Source of the DNA: Micromonospora sp. WMMD1128 | GTDB lineage: Bacteria; Actinomycetota; Actinomycetes; Mycobacteriales; Micromonosporaceae | Assembly: GCF_027497235.1 (NCBI RefSeq) | Contig: NZ_CP114902.1 | Coordinates: 6,536,001-6,600,000 of the forward strand | Reading direction: 5' to 3' | DNA: 64,000 bases | Part shown: one piece after another, positions 23,797 through 32,107 of the stretch | Numbering within the stretch: position 1 is the stretch's first letter | Layout: each line of letters opens with the position of its first letter | Notes under the pieces: model-generated | Told to the model about the DNA's origin: nothing | What the model saw: only the letters and a program-made list of their open reading frames with translations | The model's database searches: none | Position numbers and translations under genes: made by a program

Positions 23797-24867
23797 TCAC
23801 CGATTGCCTACGGAGGGTGGCGCGGCGGAAACACTCAGGTCAGGCATGGGCGGGTTGAAGTATGGGTCGGTGGCCATCTCCCGGAACGCCGCCTGGCTCT
23901 CCGGGTCCGCGCCGAACGTGCTGTCGTACAGCGGCTTCTCGGTCTGCCGGGCCGCGAAATAGAGCACCGCCTTGATCTGCGGGTGCTTCTTCAGATAGGG
24001 ACCGACCTCGCGCATCCACTCGGCCCGCTGCCCCGGGCGGCCGTCCTGGGTAAGCCCGTACTCGCCGATCACCACCGGCCGCGGGTGCTTCTTGGCGAAC
24101 GCCATGAAGTGGTCCATCCGGTTGCTGAAGCTGTTCCACTCCGGGCTCGGATAGACGTCGGTGCAGAGCCAGTCGACCTGGTCGTCCCCAGGGTAGTAGT
24201 CGGCGGCCCGGCGTTCGGGCTCGGCGAACCCGTCGGCGTGCGGGCACCACGTCCAGGCCGCGTTCGTGACGCCGACCTCGGTGAAGATGGCCCGCACATG
24301 CTTCCAGGCGGCGACGTAGTCCTCCGGCGAGTGCATGCTGGCGGCCAGGTTCGGCCGGTCCATCTCCCACCGGTAGCGCAGCAGCACCGGCACGCCGAAC
24401 GCCTTGACGTCCTGCGCCCGCTGGCGGATCAGCGCGTCGTAGACGCCGCTGACCGTCGACCGGGTGTCGGTGCCCTGCCAGGAGATCATCTGGAGCTTGC
24501 CCTGGGCCTGGAACGCCCGCTCGGTCGCGCCCGGGAACGGCTCGTTCCACTCGTGGAACATGTGCGCGATGGCGAGCTGGCCGCCGGCTGCCTGGTTGAA
24601 GGCGTCCCACGCCGACGCGCGGCCGGAGGCGTTGTGGAAGTCGGGCTTCACCCAGGCGCCCACCCAAGCGCCCTTCTCGGGCAGCTCCGGCCCGCGGCCG
24701 GTGGTCTGGACCGTGCCCTTGCGGGGCGTCACCGTGGGCGGGGGCGGCGCCGCCGACGTCGTCCGATCCGCCGGATCCGGCGACCCGGAGTCGCACGCCG
24801 CGACCACAGGTGCCAGACAGGCCAACGCGATCAGAGTCGCCATCGTCCGTCGAAACCGTCGTACCAC
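23797..24867 (-). CDS. GH26-like glycoside hydrolase lipoprotein
   Basis: A 356-residue secreted lipoprotein. Its signal sequence ends in the lipobox VVAAC (Cys25) and is followed by a Pro/Thr linker. The catalytic domain (about 60-345) has RYRWEMDRP, matching the family 26 acid/base region, and VVIGEYGL, matching the nucleophile region. GH26 enzymes cleave beta-mannans and related glucans. GTG 24867 is set by a GGAGAGG site 7 nt away. Position at the end of the exopolysaccharide arm suggests trimming or release of the polymer at the cell surface. A second GH26-like protein lies at 37455. Confidence 0.83.
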   Translation of the reverse strand: MVRRFRRTMATLIALACLAPVVAACDSGSPDPADRTTSAAPPPPTVTPRKGTVQTTGRGPELPEKGAWVGAWVKPDFHNASGRASAWDAFNQAAGGQLAIAHMFHEWNEPFPGATERAFQAQGKLQMISWQGTDTRSTVSGVYDALIRQRAQDVKAFGVPVLLRYRWEMDRPNLAASMHSPEDYVAAWKHVRAIFTEVGVTNAAWTWCPHADGFAEPERRAADYYPGDDQVDWLCTDVYPSPEWNSFSNRMDHFMAFAKKHPRPVVIGEYGLTQDGRPGQRAEWMREVGPYLKKHPQIKAVLYFAARQTEKPLYDSTFGADPESQAAFREMATDPYFNPPMPDLSVSAAPPSVGNR

Positions 24868-24987
24868 CGCAACCTCTCCCCAGGATGGTCACCGCCGCAC
24901 GGTCGTCGACCCGAGGGGCTCCACGTCAGCGGAGCGGCACGCCGGGTCAGGCGGGCGACCCCTGGCACTCTACCCGTGGACGCGCGC

Positions 24988-25920
24988 TCACGGGTGGTAG
25001 TCGAGTTCGGTCAGCAACGGGCCCGCCTGTGCCAGCACGTCAGCCAGGTCCTCTTCGGTCAGTCGCTGCCGCCACCGTCCCACCGAGTTGGGCCGGGCCT
25101 TCGCGAACCGGGCGTGCAACGCCTCCCGCCCGGCCGGGTCGCCCACCTCCAGGAAGTCGGCGACGACCTCGGCCGCCTCGGCCGGACGGTGCACGACGTC
25201 CTCGTAGCGCAGGTGCCGGACCCGATCGGCGGGCAGCGCGGCGAGCTGCGTCAGCGCGCTGCGGGTGAAACGCCGCCACATCCAGGCGGACCGGCCCAGA
25301 TCGGAGACCCGGGTGAACTCGTCGCGCCGGTCGGGCTCCACCCAGAAGCGGGGTGCCGCGCCCCACGGCGTGCCGCCCCGGCCGCTGCGCCCGGTGCCCG
25401 TCGACGCGGCGTTCAACCAGGGCTGCTCGGCGTGCGACACGGCCACGTCCCGACCGTCCCGGTAGACGTGCAGGAAGACCGCGTCCGGGAAGACCTCGGC
25501 CAGGAACGGCACGATGAAGCAGTTCTCCGGGTCCTTCTCGGCGAACCGCAGCCCACCGTGACCGGACGCGGCGAGCAGCGCGCCGTAGTAGCCGCGGAAG
25601 TAGCGCGCCGCCCGCTGCGGCGTCCAGCTTCCCTCGTAGACGCAGCGGGCGACCGCCTTGGTCAGCCGGGGCTCGTAGTGGTAGGACACGTCCGGCAGGG
25701 CCCCCACGCAACTGCCCAGGAACGTGGTGCCGGAACGCGGTGCGCCGAGAATGAAGATCGGCCGCTCCACCTTCAGCGTGAACCGCCGGTTGGCGGCCTC
25801 CACCGGGCGTTCCAGGTCCCGGCGCTCCTTCCGGTCGGCCAGCAGGCCGACCGCGGCGAGCTTCGCGGCCTTCACAGTGGACAGCCCGGCGTGCGGGGAG
25901 AGGGGGGAGTCGCTCGTCAT
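24988..25920 (-). CDS. sulfotransferase 1 of the exopolysaccharide locus
   Basis: A 310-residue PAPS-dependent sulfotransferase-type protein. The 5'-phosphosulfate loop is GAPRSGTTFLGSCVG and the 3'-phosphate motif is VYRDGRDVAVSHAEQ. The C-terminal LRYEDVVHRP is typical of the family. The start MTSDSPLS is chosen; an in-frame ATG lies 12 nt upstream at 25932. The gap to the flippase gene is about 30 bp, so both are in one operon. It would transfer sulfate to a hydroxyl or amino group of the growing repeat unit; the acceptor is unknown. Confidence 0.9.
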   Translation of the reverse strand: MTSDSPLSPHAGLSTVKAAKLAAVGLLADRKERRDLERPVEAANRRFTLKVERPIFILGAPRSGTTFLGSCVGALPDVSYHYEPRLTKAVARCVYEGSWTPQRAARYFRGYYGALLAASGHGGLRFAEKDPENCFIVPFLAEVFPDAVFLHVYRDGRDVAVSHAEQPWLNAASTGTGRSGRGGTPWGAAPRFWVEPDRRDEFTRVSDLGRSAWMWRRFTRSALTQLAALPADRVRHLRYEDVVHRPAEAAEVVADFLEVGDPAGREALHARFAKARPNSVGRWRQRLTEEDLADVLAQAGPLLTELDYHP

Positions 25921-25949
25921 CGAAGGTCCCATCGGTACGCGAAAACGGG

Positions 25950-27533
25950 TCAGGACTTGGCGGCCGGGTCCACCCCGGCCCGGTTACGGCCACGGCGCAA
26001 CGCCCGCAGCGCGTCGAGGTGCAGGGTGCGCCGCCAGCGCCACACGCCGGCCAGGTAGGCCGCCGTGCCGGCGACCGTCACCAGCGCGAGCAGCGCCGGC
26101 GCGGCCCCGAGCAGGCTGGCCACCCCGAGCGGCAGGCCCAGTGCGACGACCGCCAGCGCCATCGCGGCCCGGGTGCCGGCGCCGAACGGGTGCAGCCGCA
26201 TCGACCACCAGAGCTGGGTCAGCGGCACCAGGTTGGTGACCAGGATGGAGACGGTCCAGGCCAGGGCGGCGCCGAGGATGCCGTAGCGCGGGATGAGCAC
26301 CAGGTTCGCCACCACGTTGAGCACCGTGCCGCCCATCGCGTTGTAGAACGTCCACGCGGTGCGACCGGCCATGTTGAGCACCATGTCCACCATGCCGCAC
26401 CCGGTCGCCACCAACATGGTCAGCGCGAGCAGGACGACGACCCGGCGACCGTCGGCGTAGCCCTCGCCGAACAACGCCAGCATGGGCACGGCGAACGCCG
26501 CGAAGATCAGATATGCCGGCCAGGAGAGCAGCACCAACCAGCCGGTGGCGGCCTGGTAGAGCTGCCGGGCCTCGGCCCGGTCGTCCCGGGCGAAGGCGGC
26601 GGCCAGCCGGTGCTGCACGGTGCTGGAGAGTGCGACGCTGGAGAGCTGACCCAGCACCAGGAAACGGGTCGCGGCCGTGTAGATCGCCGCGTCCGCCGGC
26701 CCACGCAGCGCGCTGAGCAGCACGATGTCCAGCCGCTGCACCACGATCGCGGCCACGCTGCTGACCGCGCGGGGCCCGGTGAAGCGCCAGAACGGCACCA
26801 GCAACTCGCCCGCCGGGACCGGTCGGGTCACCTGCCGCCCGGCCCGGCCGACCAGCCGACCCAGCCACACCAGCGCGACCACGGCGGCGAGCAGGTAGGG
26901 CACCACCCAGGCCAGCGGCAGCGCGACGGTGGCGGAGAGCCCGAGCCAGGCCGCGACCGCCACGGCCAGGAACTGCACCAGGGTGCGGCCGAGCCGCTCC
27001 ACGGTCAGCAACGGGCGCATCTGCCCGAAGCCGCGGCAGGCCGCCAGCGCGTAGTCGTTCAACGCCGCCAGCGGCACGAACGCCAGCAGGATACGCAGCG
27101 CGGTCACCGCGTCCGGGCCGGCCTCCGGCATGGTCGCCCGGGCCAGCGCCGGGGCGGCCAGCCAACCGGCCGCGCCGAGCAGCACGCCGACCGCCAGCAC
27201 CGGCAGCAGCCCGACCAGGATCGTGCCGCGGATCTGGTCCCGCCGGTCGAGCGTCCGCTGCCGGCTGACGAAGTAGACGGTGCCCACGTCGGTGCCGAGC
27301 CGGGCCGCCGACGCGGCGATCATGAAGGCGCTCGTGGCCGCGAAGAACATGCCGGCCTCGCGGACCGACCAGCCCCGGGCGATGACGATGTTGAGGCCGA
27401 AACCGGCCACCGCGGCCAGGCCCACCCCGACCAGGTTGGCGAAGCCCTGCCGGGCCACGCCGCCCAGGCCCGCGCCCGGAGCCGGCCGGACCGCCGGTAG
27501 GACGACCGTGGCGTCGGCGTCCGCCCGGCTCAC
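25950..27533 (-). CDS. Wzx-like polysaccharide flippase
   Basis: A 527-residue membrane protein with about 14 membrane segments of the MATE/MVF oligosaccharide exporter type (ARQGFANLVGVGLAAVAGFG, YGILGAALAWTVSILVTNLV). It would move lipid-linked repeat units across the membrane. GTG 27533 is chosen because it overlaps the stop of the upstream sulfotransferase gene by GTGA; GTG 27560 would also be open. The C-terminal tail is short and basic. Genes for the polymerase and chain-length regulator lie upstream in the same operon. Confidence 0.9.
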   Translation of the reverse strand: MSRADADATVVLPAVRPAPGAGLGGVARQGFANLVGVGLAAVAGFGLNIVIARGWSVREAGMFFAATSAFMIAASAARLGTDVGTVYFVSRQRTLDRRDQIRGTILVGLLPVLAVGVLLGAAGWLAAPALARATMPEAGPDAVTALRILLAFVPLAALNDYALAACRGFGQMRPLLTVERLGRTLVQFLAVAVAAWLGLSATVALPLAWVVPYLLAAVVALVWLGRLVGRAGRQVTRPVPAGELLVPFWRFTGPRAVSSVAAIVVQRLDIVLLSALRGPADAAIYTAATRFLVLGQLSSVALSSTVQHRLAAAFARDDRAEARQLYQAATGWLVLLSWPAYLIFAAFAVPMLALFGEGYADGRRVVVLLALTMLVATGCGMVDMVLNMAGRTAWTFYNAMGGTVLNVVANLVLIPRYGILGAALAWTVSILVTNLVPLTQLWWSMRLHPFGAGTRAAMALAVVALGLPLGVASLLGAAPALLALVTVAGTAAYLAGVWRWRRTLHLDALRALRRGRNRAGVDPAAKS

Positions 27534-28393
27534 CGCCGCCACGACGGCACGCGTCCCCACCAGGAGGCCAGCCGCTCGTCGTACGGGGCGAAGTGGTCCT
27601 CCAGCCGGGCCCGCAGCTCGGCCGACATCGGCGACCGGGACCGCGAGTTGTGCTTGCCGAAGGCGATGTCCGCCCAGCGGGGAATGTCGAGGAAGTCGCA
27701 GACCGCGTCGAAGGAGGGCCGCGGGTCGGCGAAGAAGTCGTCGCTGTCGATGACGTGCAGCCGGTCCCGGCCGACAAGCGCCTCCAGCCGCTCCACCTGC
27801 TCGATGTAGCGGCCCCGGGCCAGGTAGGAGTTGTGTTGCAGGTGCTCGCTGTGGTAGGTCGGGTCGGCGGTCATCCGCTCCCGCTCGCCCGCCGTCCGCT
27901 GCTCCTCCAACGCCAGCGCCCGCTCGAAGTCCGCCTCGGTCTCGTAGCCGCGGGCCAGCTCGTGCGAGTGCGCCGAGTAGGCCCGCTCCACCGGGTCACG
28001 CAGCAGCACCAGCAGCTTCACCGAGGGCAGGTCCTTGGCGATCCGCTGCCCGGCCAGCGGGTGGAACATGTAGTAGGGGCTCGACTCGCCGGTGATCCCG
28101 CGTACGCCGAGCTGCGCCTTCACCGCCTCGGCCTTGCCGGTGGTGGGGAAGTGCCCCAGATACCAGCTCATCCCCCGGCGGTAGTCCATGTCGAAGTAGT
28201 GCACGCCCTTGTGGTAGGCGGGCGGCAGCACGCCGGGGTGCTGCGACAGCGTCTTGAACAGCGAGGTGGTGCCACACCGCTGCGCCCCCACGATCAGGAA
28301 TCCCGGCACCATCCGTGAACCCGCGGTCAACCGACCGACCGTCCGGCTCACCGACTTCACCGCGCGGAGCGCCTGCTCCCTGGCCACCGTCAC
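27530..28393 (-). CDS. sulfotransferase 2 of the exopolysaccharide locus
   Basis: A 287-residue sulfotransferase of the heparan/N-deacetylase type (Sulfotransfer_1). The 5' loop is FLIVGAQRCGTTSLFKTL, the 3' motif LLRDPVERAYSAHSHE, and it carries GESSPYYMFHP and KYHN-like KHNSRSRSPM. Catalytic basic residue is probably in YHKGVHYFD. GTG 28393 follows a GAGGGGTGGGG site; the open frame further upstream overlaps the preceding gene and is rejected. Its end overlaps the flippase start (GTGA). It differs strongly from the sulfotransferase at 24988, so two different positions may be sulfated. Confidence 0.92.
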   Translation of the reverse strand: MTVAREQALRAVKSVSRTVGRLTAGSRMVPGFLIVGAQRCGTTSLFKTLSQHPGVLPPAYHKGVHYFDMDYRRGMSWYLGHFPTTGKAEAVKAQLGVRGITGESSPYYMFHPLAGQRIAKDLPSVKLLVLLRDPVERAYSAHSHELARGYETEADFERALALEEQRTAGERERMTADPTYHSEHLQHNSYLARGRYIEQVERLEALVGRDRLHVIDSDDFFADPRPSFDAVCDFLDIPRWADIAFGKHNSRSRSPMSAELRARLEDHFAPYDERLASWWGRVPSWRR

Positions 28394-28410
28394 GTCCCCA
28401 CCCCTCACTC

Positions 28411-29616
28411 TCACCCGGCCCGGCGGGCCAGGTGCTCCTCCACGGCGGGCAGCAGCCAGGTGTCGACATGCCCCAGTCGCGCACCCGCCTCCGCCTGCCG
28501 GTCCCGCAGATAACGCGCCGCCAGCTCCACCAGGTAGAGCACGGCGACCAGGTCGGCGCTCCCGCCGGCGGCATCGAACGGCGCGAGCGTCCGGTCGGCG
28601 CCGGCGATCAGCGCCCGGGCCGCCTCGACCGGCTCCACCCCGTCGTGGCTCATCGCGCCCTGCACCGCCAGGTGCAGCGCGTCGTAGCCGGCCGGCACGT
28701 CCGACTCGAACCGCTCCCAGTCCCACACCAGCACCCGGCCGTCGGCAAGCACCGCGCTGTTGCCGCCGTTCCAGTCCCCGTGCCAGGCGCCGAAGGCCAC
28801 CACCGGGTCGGCCTCGGCGACCGAGGCCAGCACCGCGCGCAGCCGCCCGGCCTCCGGCCGGTCACCGAGCGCGTCCACCGCCGCGCCGAGCCGCGCCGCG
28901 TGCCCGCTGGCCGCCCACGACTCCCGGCGTACGCCGAGGCAGCCGGCCACCGCCACCATGGCGGCCCGCTCGGCCTCGGCCGCGGTGGCCGGCGCGGCCC
29001 GGGGCAGCCGCACCGGCAGCGCCTCCTGCACCAACAGCGCGTGCCCGTGCCACTCGCCGTGGTGGCGTACCCCGGCCAGCACGACCGGGCCGAGCGGCAC
29101 GCCGGCGAGGCGGCGCAACGCGGCGGCTTCCGCGTGCACCAGGGCACGGGTCAGCGGGTCGACGCCGAGCTTCGCGTAGCCGAGGGCCCGGCCGTCCGGC
29201 GCGAGCAGTTGCAGCACCGGCTTGCGGTTGGCCCGCGCCGGCCCGATGTGCAGGCTGACAAGCGCCGGTTCGCCGAGCACCTCGGTCAGGTAGGCGTCCA
29301 GCCCGCCGCCGTCGACGACCAGCCGGTCGCGGAACACCAACGGCCCGAGCCCGAACCGGAACGCGGTGGCCAGCCCTTGCCGGACCAGCTTGGCCTTGCG
29401 GCCGACCGCTTCGGTGGAGTGCCGCACGGCGCCGGCCGCGGCCCGGCCCGAGCCGGTGGGCACCAGCAGCCGCGGCCGGGCGGCCGACGGCACCACGACC
29501 CAGCCGTCGCCGCCGCGGCGCAGGGCCGGTTCGGCCGGTTCCGGCCAGATCAGGCCGGCCAGCTCACCGAGGTAGGCGGAACGGCCGTCGCCGTCCGGGG
29601 GTACGAGGAACACCAT
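28411..29616 (-). CDS. APH-fold kinase-like protein in the exopolysaccharide operon
   Basis: A 401-residue cytoplasmic protein. Its C-terminal half (about 160-390) has the aminoglycoside phosphotransferase/choline kinase fold: catalytic loop HGDWNGGN and metal-binding Asp in VLVWDWERF. The N-terminal part (1-150) is not recognised. The ATG overlaps the polymerase stop (TGATG), and the sulfotransferase gene follows 17 bp away, so it belongs to the operon. It may phosphorylate a sugar, a lipid-linked intermediate or a small alcohol. Antibiotic resistance is unlikely from the context. Substrate not known. Confidence 0.75.
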   Translation of the reverse strand: MVFLVPPDGDGRSAYLGELAGLIWPEPAEPALRRGGDGWVVVPSAARPRLLVPTGSGRAAAGAVRHSTEAVGRKAKLVRQGLATAFRFGLGPLVFRDRLVVDGGGLDAYLTEVLGEPALVSLHIGPARANRKPVLQLLAPDGRALGYAKLGVDPLTRALVHAEAAALRRLAGVPLGPVVLAGVRHHGEWHGHALLVQEALPVRLPRAAPATAAEAERAAMVAVAGCLGVRRESWAASGHAARLGAAVDALGDRPEAGRLRAVLASVAEADPVVAFGAWHGDWNGGNSAVLADGRVLVWDWERFESDVPAGYDALHLAVQGAMSHDGVEPVEAARALIAGADRTLAPFDAAGGSADLVAVLYLVELAARYLRDRQAEAGARLGHVDTWLLPAVEEHLARRAG

Positions 29617-31103
29617 CAGCGGTCACCGGCAGCTTCCAGTCGGGCCCGTAGCCCGGCGATCGTGCCCCGAGGTGGCTCCGGTGCGAGCGCCCGGCGCTGC
29701 CGGTCGTTGCGGGCCAGCAGGGCTACCGAGATCAGGGCGTAGGCGAGGGTGGCTTCCAGTGCCCCGTAGGTGAACTGGAAGAAGAGCATCAAAATGATCA
29801 CGAGCGTACCGGCGATCCCGATCGCGCTGTGGTCGCGCCGGTATCGCCAGAGGCTGTAGAGGAAGAAGCCGTTGTAGGCGAGCGCGCCGACCCAGCCCTG
29901 ACCGACGAGCAGCGCCCAGAGCTGGCCGTTGCTGCCCAGCTCCCGATTGCCGCACTGCTTGCAGTCGTCGGACTTGCCGATGGCGATCGAGCGGTTGCTG
30001 CCGATCAGCGCCCGGTTGCCGCCGTAGCCGAGGATCGGCGAGTGGTTGGCCGCTTTCATCGCGCCCTCGGACAGGGTGGTGCGGATGTCGTCGCTGTGCC
30101 CGTTCTGGAGCCGTTCGTCGAAGGTGCGGCCGAGCGGGGTGGCGACGATCAGCACGCCGATCAGCCCCACCGCCAGGGCGAGCCCGCCGAGCACCACCAT
30201 CCGGCCGCGCAGCGCGAGCCGCAGCGCCACGTACGCCGCGGCGATGCCGACGCCGATCCAGAGCCCACGGTTGAGCGAGTAGATGATCGGGAAGATCGCG
30301 GCCAGGGCGATCGCCACCCCGGCCGTGCGGCGCAGCGGCTTTCCCAGCACCACCCAGCCGGCGACCAGCCAGACCAGCAGGATCGCGGTGTTCTCCCCCC
30401 ACGAGTTCGTGTAGGTGAACGGCGCGGACGGTCGGGGCGAGCTGGCCTCGCCCTCGATCACCTGCTGGACCTGGGCAAACTTGACGTCCATCAGCGAGGC
30501 GACGAACGGGTGGGTGGCGATCGAGTGCGGCAGGACGAAACGCAGCGGCGCGACGAAGCCGAGGGTCGGAAACAGCGAGCCGATCCAGCCGCCGACCACC
30601 ACCACCACGCCCATGAACCCGAAGAGCCGGATCATCCGGCGCCGGGACAGCTCCCGCTCGCTGAGGTTGTAGACGTAGAGCATCGCCACGGTCATGGCGA
30701 CGAAGTTCGCCAGTCGGATGCCCCAGCCGAGGTAACGGCCGCCGCCACCACCGGGCGGCAGCGTGTCCGGGGCGGTGAGCCCGAGCGTCGACGCGGACAG
30801 GAACAGCCAGAGCAGCAGGATCAGCCAGATGCCGAAGCCGGGCGGCACCCGGACCGGACCTCGCCGGGCCATCTGCACCACCATCGGCACCGCGAAGATG
30901 ATGAAGACGAAGCTGGACACCCCGAGCGCCCACCACACCGGCCAGAGCAGGAAGAGGGAGATCAGCGGCCACGCGGTCGGCAGCCGCCACGACCAACCCT
31001 TCGGCCGGAGCCGGACCGGCGGGAGGCGGCTCCCCTCGGGCGGCGCCACCGCGCCGAGCGGCACCGACCCCCGCGCCGGGCGGGGTGGGGTGACGGTGCT
31101 CAT
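29616..31103 (-). CDS. Wzy/O-antigen ligase-like polysaccharide polymerase
   Basis: A 495-residue membrane protein with about ten to twelve membrane segments and one large outer loop (about 200-390), as in Wzy polymerases and WaaL ligases. RGLWIGVGIAAAYVAL and GYGGNRALIGS fit the Wzy_C pattern. The N-terminal 45 residues are Pro-rich and cytosolic. The ATG at 31103 overlaps the DUF3048 stop (ATGA), and its own stop overlaps the next ATG. In this locus it would join flipped repeat units on the outside of the membrane. Confidence 0.88.
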   Translation of the reverse strand: MSTVTPPRPARGSVPLGAVAPPEGSRLPPVRLRPKGWSWRLPTAWPLISLFLLWPVWWALGVSSFVFIIFAVPMVVQMARRGPVRVPPGFGIWLILLLWLFLSASTLGLTAPDTLPPGGGGGRYLGWGIRLANFVAMTVAMLYVYNLSERELSRRRMIRLFGFMGVVVVVGGWIGSLFPTLGFVAPLRFVLPHSIATHPFVASLMDVKFAQVQQVIEGEASSPRPSAPFTYTNSWGENTAILLVWLVAGWVVLGKPLRRTAGVAIALAAIFPIIYSLNRGLWIGVGIAAAYVALRLALRGRMVVLGGLALAVGLIGVLIVATPLGRTFDERLQNGHSDDIRTTLSEGAMKAANHSPILGYGGNRALIGSNRSIAIGKSDDCKQCGNRELGSNGQLWALLVGQGWVGALAYNGFFLYSLWRYRRDHSAIGIAGTLVIILMLFFQFTYGALEATLAYALISVALLARNDRQRRALAPEPPRGTIAGLRARLEAAGDR

Positions 31104-32107
31104 TTCACGGTGACCTTGGCGGTGGTCGGCGCGTAGATCACCCAGGCGTTGCCGGGCTGCGGGTGCAGCAGGTCACCGCCGACGTCCGCGAGCGTGCAGA
31201 CCATCCCCAGGCCGGGCTTGCGCCACCGGCCCTTGGCGCTGTTCGGACCGGACACCGCCACCACCGCGCCCTCACCGAAGACGTTCGCCGACGGCAGCGA
31301 GCGGAACGACGGCTTCCGCACCTCGAGCGTGCGGTATTCCATGGTCAGCACGATCACCGAGACCGCCGTCACCGTCGTCTTGCCGACCTTGGTCACCCAG
31401 AGCGACTTCTGCTTGTCGTACCGCCAGGTCATCGGCGGGCCGCCGGAGACGGTGACGGACAGTTCGGCGGCGGGGGCGAGGTCCCGGGCGGCGAGCGCGT
31501 CGCCGTTCGTGGCGTGGTCCAGGGCCGGCGTGGGCGGCTGACCGCCCTTCGGGGCGGCCTTGAGCAGCGCGGCCGTGGAGGTGTAGTCGCCGCTGAAGAC
31601 CTTGCCCCCGTCGTCCGGGGTCACGCCGTCGAGGTCGGAGTTCTCGAACTGGCTGAGGAAGCCGGTCGGGCCACCGTCGTAGCCGACGAACGGGCGCAGC
31701 ACCGAGACCGACCGGATGTCGACCGGCCGAATCTCGGTGACCGGCCCGATCTTGGCAGCGTCCCTGGAGTGGAACACCGCGGTCAGGTGCAGCGTGTCCG
31801 ACTCGGCGAACTCGGTGTAGACCAGGTCGGCGGCGTCCAGGCCGGCGGGGGTGGTGGCGGGGCTCACCCGCAGCGGCACCGCGACCGCCTGGCGGGTCGC
31901 CGCCGCCGCCGTGCCGACCGGCGCCCCGGTCAACGGGCCCGCCGGCAGGCTCGACGTCGGGCTCGGCGCGGCCGACGACGTGGTCACGTCGCCCGGGTCC
32001 ACCACGTTGGCGCTGCCCGGCTTGGGCTGCGGCTCGCTGCACCCCGCGCCGACACCGAGGACGACGGCCGGCGCGAGGGTGGCGCGGAGCATCTGCCGGC
32101 GGTTCAC
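31100..32107 (-). CDS. DUF3048 Tat lipoprotein
   Basis: A 335-residue exported lipoprotein. The N-terminus has a twin-arginine motif (NRRQMLRAT) and a lipobox ending at Cys23 (GVGAGC). The mature part has a Ser/Thr/Pro linker and then DUF3048 (about 65-335): LDAADLVYTEF, AVFHSRDAAKIGPVTEIRP. The family includes YerB of Bacillus; its function is unknown. GTG start overlaps the upstream regulator stop (GTGA), and its end overlaps the polymerase. Placement between chain-length regulator and polymerase suggests a role in polymer length or attachment to the cell wall, which is inference. Confidence 0.87.
   Translation of the reverse strand: MNRRQMLRATLAPAVVLGVGAGCSEPQPKPGSANVVDPGDVTTSSAAPSPTSSLPAGPLTGAPVGTAAAATRQAVAVPLRVSPATTPAGLDAADLVYTEFAESDTLHLTAVFHSRDAAKIGPVTEIRPVDIRSVSVLRPFVGYDGGPTGFLSQFENSDLDGVTPDDGGKVFSGDYTSTAALLKAAPKGGQPPTPALDHATNGDALAARDLAPAAELSVTVSGGPPMTWRYDKQKSLWVTKVGKTTVTAVSVIVLTMEYRTLEVRKPSFRSLPSANVFGEGAVVAVSGPNSAKGRWRKPGLGMVCTLADVGGDLLHPQPGNAWVIYAPTTAKVTVK

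Noticed and set aside
26019..27500. 493-codon plus-strand frame opposite the flippase gene
   Set aside because: Antisense shadow of a membrane protein gene; low-complexity His/Gln/Arg-rich product.
28411..29616. Aminoglycoside resistance gene
   Set aside because: The kinase fold is present, but the gene is translationally coupled within the exopolysaccharide operon, has an extra N-terminal domain, and shows no specific likeness to known resistance enzymes.
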